In this document: piece after piece, positions 1 to 8,527 of the stretch
Layout: every line of letters starts with the position of its first letter
Position numbering within the stretch: the first letter of the stretch is position 1
Origin: Gracilaria vermiculophylla
Lineage: Eukaryota > Rhodophyta > Florideophyceae > Gracilariales > Gracilariaceae
Length of the DNA stretch: 15,405 nt
Direction: 5' to 3'
Assembly (NCBI GenBank): GCA_019155205.2
Contig: JAHNZQ020000181.1
Span: 964,866 to 980,270, forward strand
Notes under the pieces: generated by a model
Told to the model about the DNA's origin: nothing
The model's database searches: none
What the model saw: the letters and a program-made list of their open reading frames with translations, nothing else
Translations under genes and position numbers: made by a program

Positions 1-355
1 CTATTTGCTCTCTTTTGGTTTATGTTTCCATGAAGAAAATTTTATTTTTCAACACGATAATGCGCCTGTACACACTGCATCTATATTTGAAAATTGGCTA
101 CAGGAGTCTGAGGTATCTGTTTTAAAGTGGCCGGCGCGCTCACCAGATTTGAACCCAATTAAAAACGTTTGGAGACTGCTGGCGAGGATGGTTTATGCGC
201 ATGGAAGGAAATTTCAGACAGTTTTTGAACTCAAAAACTGTATCAAAAATTGGTGGAAATCTATAACAGTTTCAAATGTGGAAAAGTACATCAATTCGAT
301 GCCAAAACGTTGCATTAGCGTTATACAGCAAAAAGGATGCAAAATAAACTATTGA
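1..355 (+). pseudogene. Tc1/mariner transposase, C-terminal fragment
   Basis: The frame is open from the window edge to TGA/TAA-flanked stop at 355, so the N-terminal part lies outside the window. The fragment carries the second and third catalytic blocks of a Tc1-type (DD34E) transposase: HDNAPVHTA with the second Asp (about 55-57), and SPDLNPIKNVW about 35 residues later. The family has PIEN at the third catalytic position; here the codon at 161-163 is AAA (Lys). Exactly 34 residues separate the Asp and this Lys, so the DD34E spacing is kept while the acid is lost. In the family this enzyme cuts and pastes the element at TA sites in the nucleus; this copy should be catalytically dead. The C-terminal tail ends naturally. 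Family assignment is secure; the E-to-K change is read directly. Confidence 0.9.
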
Positions 356-455
356 GCGTCGCGCAGTAAAGATTTGTAATTGATGATCATATGTTTTTGA
401 AACGTTTTTTTGACTTTACTTTTTTCTGAAACCTATTTTTGTAGGCGTACAGTAT
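356..455 (+). other. Probable 3' end of the Tc1-like element
   Basis: After the transposase stop comes about 90 bp of T-rich sequence ending in GTAGGCGTACAGTATAC. Tc1-family elements normally end shortly after the gene in an inverted repeat finishing in CAGT or CTGTA next to a TA target, so the end could lie at the TACAGTATA near 448-455. The matching left inverted repeat is outside the window, so this boundary is a guess. Confidence 0.3.
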
Positions 456-1040
456 ACATTTCTTCGTTTTTTTGAGATTTCACAGCACGTCGTATGTTTT
501 TGAAACAGTCTGTAACACTTATCAGTTGATTGCATGGCGGGGCGTACGTGCAAACAGGTCCACACACGTGGAGAATATTTTGGAATGCTGGAAGGTGGCC
601 CGGCCGCGGTGTACGCACACGTGGGGCGCCAAATCGGTAGTGCGGTAGTGCAGTAGATAGAGCATAGTACGTAAGCGGTACTGTAAGGCGCTTGGTGACC
701 CCTCTACTTAGTGAGCTCACCTCGTACCCCCACTGTGTATACAGACAGGCACCCCGTACGTAGTTCTTCGCAATTTCTAGTTTTGCGCGACTATCGCACG
801 TGCCGCTAAGGTTTCTAAAGCCGTTCGTATCCGCTTCGCCCGGCTGTACGCGTTCGGTAGAACTAACCTCCCGCTCTCTCATCGACCGCTCGGTGTTACC
901 GTTAAGTCAGAACTCTAACCAACTCCACGTTCCTCTTTTGTCCCCATTCGCTCACCGCTTGGAAGTACGCTGTTGCAAGACTATTTAGAGCCTCTCTTTT
1001 TACAGTGACCTGTTGTATGTGCTCTGCGCGCTGCGCTTTC
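456..1040. other. GC-rich unclassified stretch
   Basis: No gene is recognised here. A 149-codon open frame lies on the minus strand (433-882), but its translation has no family signature and the stretch is GC- and CpG-rich, which lengthens chance frames. The sequence contains three CACGTG hexamers (565-570, 618-623, 797-802) and a short tandem GGTAGTGC near 636. The abrupt GC change against the AT-rich flanks suggests a regulatory region or an LTR of an unknown family, but I found no TATA box, AATAAA or paired copy. Confidence 0.3.
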
Positions 1041-1043
1041 CCA

Positions 1044-2068
1044 CAGCAACTTCGGAAAAATGTACCATACACGTTTTATATCGTACGACTCCCAAAGAAA
1101 AAACACTGCAACCTGAGCGCCCCACTTTACGAAAAGTATAGACCAATGCGACAATTTGAGACAGCTGAAATGTTGCAAGCCCGTATACGTCAATAACTGC
1201 ATAAGTTCTACAAAGAAATCCTCGTGATACATTAAATGGAATCCATTACAGAAAATGAGCACCTTAGTGACCTCGCGAAAGTCCTAGAAGGAGGCACTCG
1301 ACTTCAAAGTTCTGGCCGGGAATGAAAAATCTGGAGGGAAACTGGGGTTTGTTTTCAAACCGTGGACGGTCAATGAAGGGCTCGCAATGGATGGAACGGT
1401 TCAGGTGGTAGAACTTTAATCACAGAATGGGTCTTTCCAACAAAAGGATGTCACGTTCGATAAGAGTACGTAGATAGCTGGTTCGTGTCTCGTAGGCTGC
1501 AAAATTTTTCTCCATATCAGATTTCACTGTACGTGCAGTATATGGAAAGTTTAAATTTAAATTCGCCGGGATACAACTCCACGAGATACTTCGCTCTGGC
1601 AAGACAGTCCAAATCCAGCTCGGCTATGCCCGCGCGAGCCTGATACGAATTCTTATACCCAAACCTGGAACTTTTTCTAACAAGGGAAAGAGGCTCTACA
1701 GTGATGCGCATTCTCGAGTCGAAGGAATCAGCCATATATCTGTGAAGCCCATCTGGAGATTCTCCATCCAGGCACTCGCCACGTGTTTAACCCGCCGAGG
1801 TGGCACTTTCCTAAAACAGCTGAACCACATTAATTGTTCTACTGATTATATTGTAGAGCAGTGCTAGATTGTACAGCAGCAAATTCCCAGTATTTAAGGG
1901 ATATCTTGCAGGCCATGCGCCTTCGCCATTAAAATCAACAGGGGTCGAATAGAAATCTTTTTGCCTTGCAGAGCGACATCCATCTCGTGGAAATATGTCT
2001 TATAGCACGGAATGTTCACCCATATTGCGTCACCGAAGAGAAGCATCCATCCACTGGCTAGGACTTGA
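1044..2068 (+). pseudogene. Decayed unknown protein-coding region
   Basis: Three adjoining open stretches on the plus strand look like pieces of one protein. The first (about 1044-1290) has stops at 1194 and nearby and contains NEHLSDLAKVLEG. At about 1290 the protein-like reading moves by one base, giving a stretch with FKVLAGNEKSGGKLGFVFKP and then QNGSFQQKDVTFD, interrupted by TAA 1417 and TAG 1471. A third stretch without ATG is open for 123 codons (1496-1867), with segments such as GKFKFKFAGIQLHEI and HSRVEGISHISVKPIWRF. The same frame continues past stops at 1865 and 2003 to TGA 2066. A pyrimidine-rich CTTTCCCACAG ends just before the first stretch and resembles a splice acceptor. I do not recognise the family; an endogenous viral element, a transposon ORF or a dead host gene are all possible. 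Antisense frames over 1420-1735 are treated as shadows. Confidence 0.35.
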
Positions 2069-2510
2069 TGTTACGCAGTATACTGTATTATTTTTATCGC
2101 TATGCTCCGCCCCGTCTTTGTGTTATTTCTCGGTGATGCACAGTTTTTTCTTTTCTTCATTCCGTTGCAAACTTTTTTATTTTGCATGCTTATTTTCTTT
2201 TACTATTCTTTTAGGGATCTTCCCCAATTTCCTCCATCAATCTCTGTTTCAATTTAACCCTTAAACTCCTCGGTATTAGCAGTCGTACATGCAGGGTTAT
2301 GTCTCTACGTCCATAAGAGGAGGGCTCATCTGCTGAGAGTGACTCCCCACGTAAACAAGGTCTAGAACATCTTGAGAAACACTCAGTCTATTTTTTTGGA
2401 AGACATCTGTCATTTTGAGCGTATGTCCGTTTTTTCTCTCTTCTTTGTCTCTGAACAACACCCAATTGTCTGGTCAGCCACTTGGTGAAGATTTTCGTCC
2501 ACTACTTGGT
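2069..2510. other. T-rich spacer, nothing recognised
   Basis: This stretch is pyrimidine-rich on the plus strand. The 89-codon frame at 1995-2264 that enters it is Phe/Ser-rich because of the base composition and shows no family motif. I see no repeat or RNA gene. Confidence 0.4.
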
Positions 2511-2922
2511 TGTAGGCTCCCCCCCCCCCCCCACGTATCCCAACAGCGTACGTGAATACTGTCTCTCGGGAGAAACGGTGAAGCACGCTTCGCTAGTTGT
2601 TCAACATATGACCAATGGACATTTATCATATGTGACTCAAGTGCGATCCACGAAGCAGACTACCGTAGATCAATCACTATGGAGCCTACTCCATCGTTCT
2701 GTCCTCAAAGACAGGGCGCGACTTCCGGCGGCGGCCGCAGCCGGCAAGGCTCTGGCAGCAGCCGGCACGGCAACAGCCCGCCGCTAGAGAAGTATAAATA
2801 GGCCGTCTGGTCTCTCGCCTCAATAAACTCCGGGGCATCGATCATCTTCTATCGATTAACCCTCTGGCACTTCGGTCGAGCTCAATCTTTCTGACTCCTT
2901 CATCCCGAGGCTCGTCACACAC
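2511..2922 (+). mobile_element. Candidate LTR of an unclassified LTR retrotransposon
   Basis: The segment starts TGTAGG, followed by a run of 14 C (2519-2532), and ends near GTCACACA, giving TGT...ACA limits. Inside it are a good TATA box (AGTATAAATAGG, 2793-2800) and AATAAA (2822-2827) about 25 bp further on, the promoter/poly(A) layout of a short R region. Immediately downstream, TGGGGCTCCTGGAAGGAC (from 2930) has the TGG start expected of a primer binding site. No second copy lies in the window and no gag or pol follows, so this is the 5' end of a truncated element or a chance resemblance. The left edge is uncertain. Confidence 0.5.
2793..2827 (+). promoter_or_regulatory. TATA box and poly(A) signal of the candidate LTR
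   Basis: TATAAATA at 2793-2800 and AATAAA at 2822-2827 are separated by about one core-promoter length. Transcription would start almost on top of the poly(A) signal, as in many invertebrate LTRs. Confidence 0.55.
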
Positions 2923-2929
2923 GGGTAAC

Positions 2930-2948
2930 TGGGGCTCCTGGAAGGACT
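2930..2948 (+). promoter_or_regulatory. Primer-binding-site-like sequence
   Basis: AACTGGGGCTCCTGGAAGG follows the candidate LTR after about 7 bases. TGG is the complement of the tRNA 3' CCA, so a full-length tRNA 3'-end primer is implied. I cannot name the tRNA with confidence. Confidence 0.35.
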
Positions 2949-4327
2949 ACCGTACGAAGTGGTCCATGTAAGCCAAGTCGTCGTGTTATAGGAGCCGGTG
3001 CACCACAGAGAAGATCGTTTAGATGAAATATCTCTGGTCGCGGTCAACCAATACGGAGGTGATTGCGTTAATAACCAAGCGCAAAACTGATATTCGGACA
3101 CTCTGTAACTCCTTTCTTAATAACAGATTTGTCAGTCCAATCGGCTCTATGTGTTGATTTGGCTTTTATATTCCCTGACGGCTATGGCACGGCTTCTCGG
3201 CCGTCTTGCAGATTAATAAGGGATGATGTATTGGTGTTCTTCTGTAATCAGTACTCTTAAATGCCCAAAAAGGGGTTGTTCAGGGTAATAGGGTGTGCTT
3301 TTCTTTTGACGAACAAGTTGTTAAATATTGTACGGTAAGTGTTATTCCATACAGTATGAATGGGTGATTCCTGAATCGGTTTTACGTCAGTCCCCTAAAC
3401 CAAATGGTATCTACTGGCCTGTTTCCTTTCATGTATGCTTTTCTCGACCAAATGATATGTATTCTCATTTTCTAAGGTGGGATACCATATTATGGCACTG
3501 TGCACTGCATACGAATGACCTATCGGTAAGGTAAAGTGGAGCAGCCTGATTTATGGAGCACAGAGGTAACTTGAAGTAGATGAAGAAAAAAAAATTGTGC
3601 AACACATGCTAGAGGCAACACTATAGCGGCTGTAGGTATAGGATAACGGACAGACTAACGCTTGTCGATTGGTGATACGGATGTGGCCCTTGAAGGGCAA
3701 TGAGACTTAAGAGTGATCTAGCTAATATGCTCGATCACTCTAAAAACCGCAGAGGTCAATAATATAACCAAAATGTGCTAAGCGTTTTTTATTAAGAGTA
3801 AAACAGCTCGAGCACTGCTCTAGGTATCGTGCAAAGCTTTGGTCTCCCAATAGTTTCTCGGTAGAGCTACGGTACTGCCGTGGAGAAACCCGGCACGGTA
3901 CTTCCTGAAGCATGCCGTACCTCAGCTACTAAAACTACTGCTACTAACTAAACAACACTCCATAACGGATGCGTTGCAGGCCAAACCATTAAAAACGTCT
4001 TTCACTGTAGTACAAAAATTATTCCAGTGAAAATTGTCAATTTTCGTCTAAGATCCATGTGTGTGATTAAAAATTACTACAAAAAGACCATTAGGCAAAA
4101 CCGGCAATTTACTCTCGAAGCCACAAAATTTATGCTTGTCACGGAAATGGTTTTTGCCTTCTAACATACTTGTAGACTATCAAAAGCATTGCTGAAAAGA
4201 TACATCGGTGGCATGTTTCCAACGAAGAAAACGATTTATGATTCGTTAGTTTTATAGCACCTTTCTAATATTGAAATGAACGTCATATTTATCAACAAAA
4301 TAATTACTCATCTCTATAGGTATGCAC
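2949..4327. other. Long non-coding stretch without recognised genes
   Basis: No frame in this 1.4 kb carries a recognisable motif; short frames near 2856-3101 and 3328-3534 look random. The only structure I see is a hairpin at 3707-3744. It may hold decayed element leader or ordinary intergenic DNA. Confidence 0.4.
3707..3744. repeat. Inverted repeat (hairpin)
   Basis: AGAGTGATC (3710-3718) and GATCACTCT (3733-3741) are perfect complements around a 14-base spacer; the pairing extends outward to 11 of 12. No T-run or gene adjoins it, so its role is unknown. Confidence 0.5.
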
Positions 4328-4607
4328 TGTCGTAGAAGCAAATAAAAGCTTCTTGAACAAAATATACAGCTAGAAGGATCTGAAAGCCTCTAGAAGATTC
4401 TATAGAAGAACATAATTTGCATTTTTATTGTTTATGATATAAAAGATATAGACCTATATTATATTGTACAAATGCTGTAAATCACTTTATAAGAACGGTT
4501 CTGGCACTACGTTTGACCGAAAAAAAAGTGAAGCCGAGTCTTCAAGATAAAAAGATGATTGCGTTGATTTAAGTCTATCAAAGCAATGTATTGCACAACC
4601 TACATTA
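4328..4607 (+). repeat. 5' LTR of copia-type element B
   Basis: The segment starts TGTCGTAGAAGC and matches the 3' LTR at 15115 onward (TGGTGTAGAAGC) over roughly 170 bp at about 80 percent by eye, including the shared blocks ACAGCTAGAAGGATCTG and TGCATTTTTATTG. A TATA-like TTTATAAG lies at 4486-4493, aligned with CTATATATATGG in the 3' copy. Downstream of the TATA box the two copies match poorly. The LTR ends by CTACA (4604) or three bases later, directly before the primer site. Its length of about 280 bp is close to that of Drosophila copia (276 bp). Confidence 0.8.
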
Positions 4608-4621
4608 GGTTACGAGCCTAG
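4608..4621 (+). promoter_or_regulatory. Primer binding site of element B (tRNA-iMet internal type)
   Basis: GGTTACGAGCCTAG directly follows the LTR. Drosophila copia has GGTTATGGGCCCAG here, complementary to the anticodon stem-loop of initiator tRNA-Met. Eleven of 14 positions agree and the three differences are transitions, as expected of an old copy. Confidence 0.7.
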
Positions 4622-4786
4622 CCCACGCATGAGCTATTTATCTTCGCTAGTACAACTGTTTTAAACACAAGCTTTCCGTTGAAGCGCTGAACAACGTCGT
4701 GGAAGCTCAGCGAAGTGAAAACATCGAAGAATGTATCAACTCGGCCATCAGAAAAATTTAGGAATCTTTGAAAAGTACTGCACTGT
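4622..4786 (+). other. Element B leader, part 1
   Basis: This is untranslated leader between the B primer site and the point where element A inserted. It continues at 10384. The antisense frame at 4618-4815 is only the readout of the A LTR start codon into this flank. Confidence 0.65.
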
Positions 4787-4791
4787 ACTGT
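4787..4791. repeat. Target-site duplication of element A (left)
   Basis: ACTGT here abuts the LTR beginning TGTGA and is repeated exactly at 10379-10383 on the far side of element A. Five bases is the usual duplication size for Ty1/copia integrases. Confidence 0.85.
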
Positions 4792-5280
4792 TGTGATATG
4801 CTCGTGATTTTGCATAGTTAAATACGCCCAGAGCTAACTCTACAAGCGAGGATACTGAGCACAATGCGCTCCCGAGAAGGCTGAGCTGCTCTCTTTCGGA
4901 TGTTGCTTCTTTTTCTTGATGCCTATTTGGCTATGCCTGTGCTTCTGTTAAATACTGTTTTTTTGTGCCCTTTCGGTGGCTCGTTTGCCTGCTTTCTCTG
5001 TGCGTTGCTTTGCGATCGTGGTCTTGGCTTATCCGTCTAGAGCTGTGTCTGTTTTACCTACATCCTGATAGTGTCGGTGCCCGGCGTCATGAGCTACTAG
5101 TGTTGGTGCTTCTCCGTGTGGAGCTGCCAGTGTTGGTGCTTCTTCGTGTGGAGCTGCCAGTGTCGGTGCTGCTGTATATGACGTTGCCAGTGGTGCTTGT
5201 GCTTAGCAACCTTTGTAAGTTAAGGTTTATGCGTTTTGATTTTGCCTATTTTAATGCTATTAGTAGCTGATGCAATTAGA
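4792..5280 (-). repeat. 3' LTR of element A
   Basis: This 489-bp copy matches 9920-10378 with one substitution in the body (5015 A versus 10143 G), one near the end (4797), differing terminal dinucleotides, and one extra 30-bp repeat unit. On the coding strand it starts TCTAATTG where the 5' copy has CGTAATTG, implying an original TGTAATTG...TCACA with normal TGT...ACA ends. It contains an ATG (4813-4815 complement) identical to the gag start in the 5' copy. Confidence 0.92.
5061..5205 (-). repeat. 30-bp tandem repeats in the 3' LTR U3 of element A
   Basis: Units in a 30-bp phase start at 5091, 5121 and 5151 (plus-strand form GAGCTGCCAGTGTTGGTGCT and ten more bases), with a degenerate unit before (5061) and a partial unit after (5181). 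The 5' LTR has one unit fewer. The upstream part of U3 is where retrotransposon enhancers usually lie. Confidence 0.85.
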
Positions 5281-5288
5281 TTCCCCCC
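5281..5288 (-). promoter_or_regulatory. Polypurine tract of element A
   Basis: On the coding strand GGGGGGAA lies immediately upstream of the 3' LTR. Position and purine content are those of the plus-strand DNA primer in reverse transcription, and its exact abutment fixes the LTR edge at 5280. Confidence 0.8.
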
Positions 5289-5371
5289 AGTCGTTGAGAT
5301 CTATTTTATCTTACGACTTTGCTGAATCTCCCATGTTACTTCCATGTCGTGCTATTCTAGCAGTAGCCAGA

Positions 5372-6178
5372 TTAGAGGTTGATCGTGATGAACCCTTCGG
5401 ATAATAGCTTGTTCAGAACCGCTGATGTGTTTGGGTTTCGCTTGGTCACCGCATCGGCCGGGTTGATTCGGCCGGGAAGCCATCTCATGGCATCTAGCTC
5501 TTCGCTTTCGAAGCTGTTGCGCATGCGTTGGACTGTGGGTCGTAGCCTGAAATACTGTCCTTCGTGTAGCGTGGTTAAAGTGTCGTATAGGCACTTCGAG
5601 TCTGTGAAGAGTTCGTTTCTGATTTGGCAGTCCGGGAACAGTGAGTTCAGGGTTGTCTTGAAATAAAAGCATCGGTCGTCGGCGGCGGCGCATGCAAGGA
5701 TCTCGGCTACGTAAGGTGAATAACTGACACGGCGTTGCTTCTGGCTACACCAATCGATGGCGTGGAAGAGATCTTCTTCGTTTTCTATGCTTATCCTGAG
5801 GCCCGTAACGGTTCCGGTTTGTCCATAGTCTTTTGCGGAACTGCTGTTGAACGATGCGTCGGCAAAGGTACATACTGTTACATTTCTGACATTTTGCGGC
5901 TTGCGGTATGTGATCAGTGGTTCATGCTTGAGTAGCTCTTTCGTCATGCTGTTGGCTTCTGCGAGATGTTCAACCGTTATCCGTGGTAGCTGTTGTTGTA
6001 GTGCTGATGTGATGTAGGACGCTTGCAGTAACCTACCATTGCCCAAATACATGAGAGTTGCTGCGAGGCTCCTGTATTTCTTGACTTCCGAGTCGTTGGC
6101 TTTGTCTTGTTGCTGTTTACGTCGCGATCTTGAAATATCGATAGGTTTGATGCGGCCTAGGTATCTTCTCATAGACAT
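5372..6178 (-). pseudogene. Element A reverse transcriptase C-terminus and RNase H
   Basis: This 268-residue segment is the end of the A polyprotein. Residues 1-95 are the reverse transcriptase connection (YRSLAATLMYLGNGRLL corresponds to the copia YRSLVGSLLYL-type block). RNase H follows, with acidic residues in FADASFN (about D107), VAEILAC (E159) and FTDSKCLYD (D193), and the copia C-terminal signature PADAVTKRNP near 240. RNase H degrades the RNA of the RNA-DNA hybrid inside the virus-like particle. The catalytic acids look intact. The segment is in the same frame as the upstream piece, separated only by a TAA at 6179-6181. The stop at 5372 is probably the true polyprotein end, about 90 bp before the polypurine tract. 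Confidence 0.88.
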
Positions 6179-6430
6179 TTATATGTTCCCATTCTCTTCT
6201 TGCGATATTTCGCAACCATCGAAGTGAATCACGTCATCAGTAACGATTTTGCCAACCACAAAGCGTTTCTGTAGAGCTTCCAAAAACTTTTTGTTCTTCT
6301 CATGTGATCCGCTTATCAAGAAATCGTCTGTTACTTTGGCCATTAAGAGGATGATCTTGCCTGCGATGTTGCGTCTAACGAATAGTTGCGTTACCCCAAG
6401 GACCCTTTCCAAACCAGCTGACGTGACCAT
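6179..6430 (-). pseudogene. Element A reverse transcriptase, catalytic middle part
   Basis: These 83 codons lie between two in-frame stops (TAG 6431-6433 upstream, TAA 6179-6181 at the end). They contain AKVTDDFLISG (about residues 31-41), the copia YVDD box in the form VTDD. Both Asp that bind the metal ions are present; the Tyr is Lys-Val and the Val is Thr. FDGCEISQ is the following block. With the upstream part this would be the palm of the polymerase that makes cDNA on an initiator-tRNA primer. Confidence 0.85.
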
Positions 6431-7336
6431 CTATTCCTCTACTGCTTTCTGCCATTGTCTTCCTGCTTCTACAATGCCATATGGCAACTTCAATAGCTTC
6501 CATAATGTTCCCCGATTTCCATTCCATTCTCGGGGAGGTTGTACGAATATGTCCCGGCGGATGGGGCCACTTTGCAGGTATGCACCTTTGATGTCAGCCG
6601 ACGCGAGTCTGAAACCAAGAAAGGTTGCTAAGGATAGCAGGAGTCTGACGAAGAATAATGGTGCGGTTGAGGAATCCTTCCTAATATCGTCCTTTTCTTT
6701 GCCACGGTTCCCATGCGCAACTATCCTTGCTTTCAGGTACCGGCTTCCATCTTCTTCGAGTTTAACCTTGTATACTGCATGCGAGCTGATAACGTTGGCC
6801 GAACGTGGTACGTCGCAGTCTTGCACTTCTGCGAATGATACGTCCCAGTTGTCTTCAACTTCTTCGCGGAATGCTTGATCAATTATGTAAGCGGGAGCAA
6901 AGTCCAGCGCGCGGGATGTTACTTGCTGGGATCCAATTTCTGCATAAATCATTTCCAGTGCTTGTTTGCGGTCAGAATCGGATGTGGCGCTATGGCGGGA
7001 GAGCGGGGCTTCTATGGAATGGGCGTAGGGGCCAATGTCTTTTGTTGCGTCTTCGTATGTTGGGTTTGCGTTTGATGCATACAGCGAAGAATGATGTGCA
7101 GTCGAACTATCCGGTTGTTGTGTTGGGTCATTGTTCCCCCCGTTCGACGGAATATCTTCGGCTGTGGTGGTTAACTCTAGTTCCTCTTCCAAAGAGCAGC
7201 TGAGGAGGGCGTCGGTTAGTTCGCTGCGAGGGGCAATTCGGACGTCCTCGTACGCTACCTTCATCGGTGGGCCCTTATTGGCTCGGCGGGCTGTGATGAA
7301 GTGCTTGCTTGCTTCGATGACATGTGCTTTGACCAA
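6431..7336 (-). pseudogene. Element A reverse transcriptase, N-terminal part
   Basis: This 301-codon open stretch follows in frame after TAG 7376-7378; the reading continues between 7375 and 7336, so the ATG at 7336 is internal, not a true start. Residues 1-160 are a low-complexity linker rich in Ser, Thr and acidic residues. The polymerase begins with YLKARIVAHGN (about 200-210; copia has KARLVARG). SADIKGAYLQ (about 246-255) holds the first catalytic Asp, and LPYGIVEAGRQW (about 283-294) matches the copia LYGLKQAPRxW block. It ends at TAG 6431-6433, where a Trp codon seems likely to have stood. Confidence 0.88.
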
Positions 7337-7375
7337 TTCGTTGTCTTCGTTTTGTTTTGTGCTCTTGTAGAATAC

Positions 7376-8527
7376 CTAGATGGGGTCATCTTTGTGGAAT
7401 AAGTCGGGTCGCGTGACGGTCGGTGCGTGAGAGTGTAGGAGGCGTTGCAGGGCTCGGACTGCTACTTGCTCTTTGTGGGAGTCAAGAAGTTCTTGCGTGA
7501 TGATGGTGCTGGGGATTCCATGTAGGGCAGGGCTGTATCCTCGGGCGAGTTCGATTGAGCTAAGGAGGCGGCTTCCTGAGACCATGTTTGAAAGGAGTGT
7601 GGCGCGGGCGAGGATGGTTTCGGTGCTTGCGGAGGTCTTCTCGTCGTTAAGCTTCCTTAAGATGGCTTTAATGGTTCCGATCTTACGTTCTACATTTCCG
7701 GTTTTGTTGTGGCGTTTGGTTGGGCGCGGGCAGAATGTAATGTCGTGCGTTCTTAGGTAGCTTACGAGGGTGCTGCGGTTGTATTCATCATTGGCTGAGA
7801 TGTGCTTTGGTGCTCCGTGATGACATATCCATTTGGTTTCTATGAGGGTGGAAATGGTTTCGAGTTTGCGGTCTGGTGCTCCAGCTGTCACGCTGTATCC
7901 AGTTCCAACATCGGTCATCACCATGAACACAATTTTCGCTCCTTTAACGGTGTCGTATGCGAAATCGATTTGTACTTCTTCGTTAAACTCCTCATTTACG
8001 TGGCTTAGAGAGACTTTTGTGGTGGGCTTTGGTCTGCCGTTCTTGGTGTACAATTCGCATGCGGATGTAACGCGATTGATTGCGTCGTTCATCTCATCGT
8101 TTAGGATTCCGGCGTCCTTGCATATGTCACGCATTTTATCGGCAGTGGCGTGCGTGTAGCGATGGACCCGTTTGCAAAACGTAAGCGGTGTGCGGTGTGT
8201 GGTAGTGTGAATGTTGCCGAGTAAGGTGCTGACAGTAGAGAGAGGATGTGGGGCAATGTCGAGACGGAGTCGCTCATCACCTTCGGTGATGTACGTGAAG
8301 AATATTCTGTTTTCTTTGTCTGTCGGGCGTTTCATGTCCAAGTATCGTTGCACATGCAAGTTGAAGGTGTTCGTGTATTTTCGCACGTCCATTCCCAATA
8401 TCATTGGTGACGATCCAAAAACGATGTCAAATGTGAACGAGATTGGCTTTTTTGTGCGTGTCAAGGACGGTGAGCGTCCATGATGCGATGATTGATTTGG
8501 CACCAAGGCAGTCGTGACCCCAGCCAT
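7376..8527 (-). pseudogene. Element A protease C-terminus and integrase
   Basis: The frame opens upstream of 8527 and overlaps the protease frame. Its first real residues after the frameshift, ending in SSPMILGMDV (about 39-48), are the end of the aspartic protease. Integrase follows: zinc-binding His in VHRYTH (H122, H126), Cys157 in ACELY, then the catalytic core with QIDF (D188), SANDEYN (D247) and NVERK (E280). The second zinc Cys, expected at residue 160, is Tyr, and the ANDEY block is altered from the usual DNEY order. Integrase inserts the cDNA with the 5-bp duplication seen at both ends of this element. The stretch ends at TAG 7376-7378, after which the same frame runs on into reverse transcriptase. 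Confidence 0.88.

Noticed and set aside
433..882. 149-codon minus-strand open frame
   Set aside because: GC-rich DNA with few stop triplets; no family motif or coding context seen. A search could revive it.
1995..2264. Phe/Ser-rich 89-codon frame resembling a membrane peptide
   Set aside because: Its composition follows from a pyrimidine-rich strand; no start context or homology visible.
2482..2787. 101-codon frame with an Ala-rich end
   Set aside because: It crosses the edge of the candidate LTR and the C run; the Ala-rich tail comes from GC-rich repeats upstream of the TATA box.
4618..4815. 65-codon minus-strand frame starting like element A Gag
   Set aside because: It is the LTR-borne start codon of the 3' LTR reading out into flanking B leader; only the first six residues match Gag.
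5061..5205. Regular repeats considered as a CRISPR-like array
   Set aside because: The units are contiguous without unique spacers, lie in an LTR and the DNA is eukaryotic.
4965..5270. Leu/Val-rich plus-strand open frame, repeated at 10093-10368, looking like a small repeat or membrane protein
   Set aside because: It is the antisense of the element A LTR; its internal repeats are the 30-bp U3 tandem repeats.
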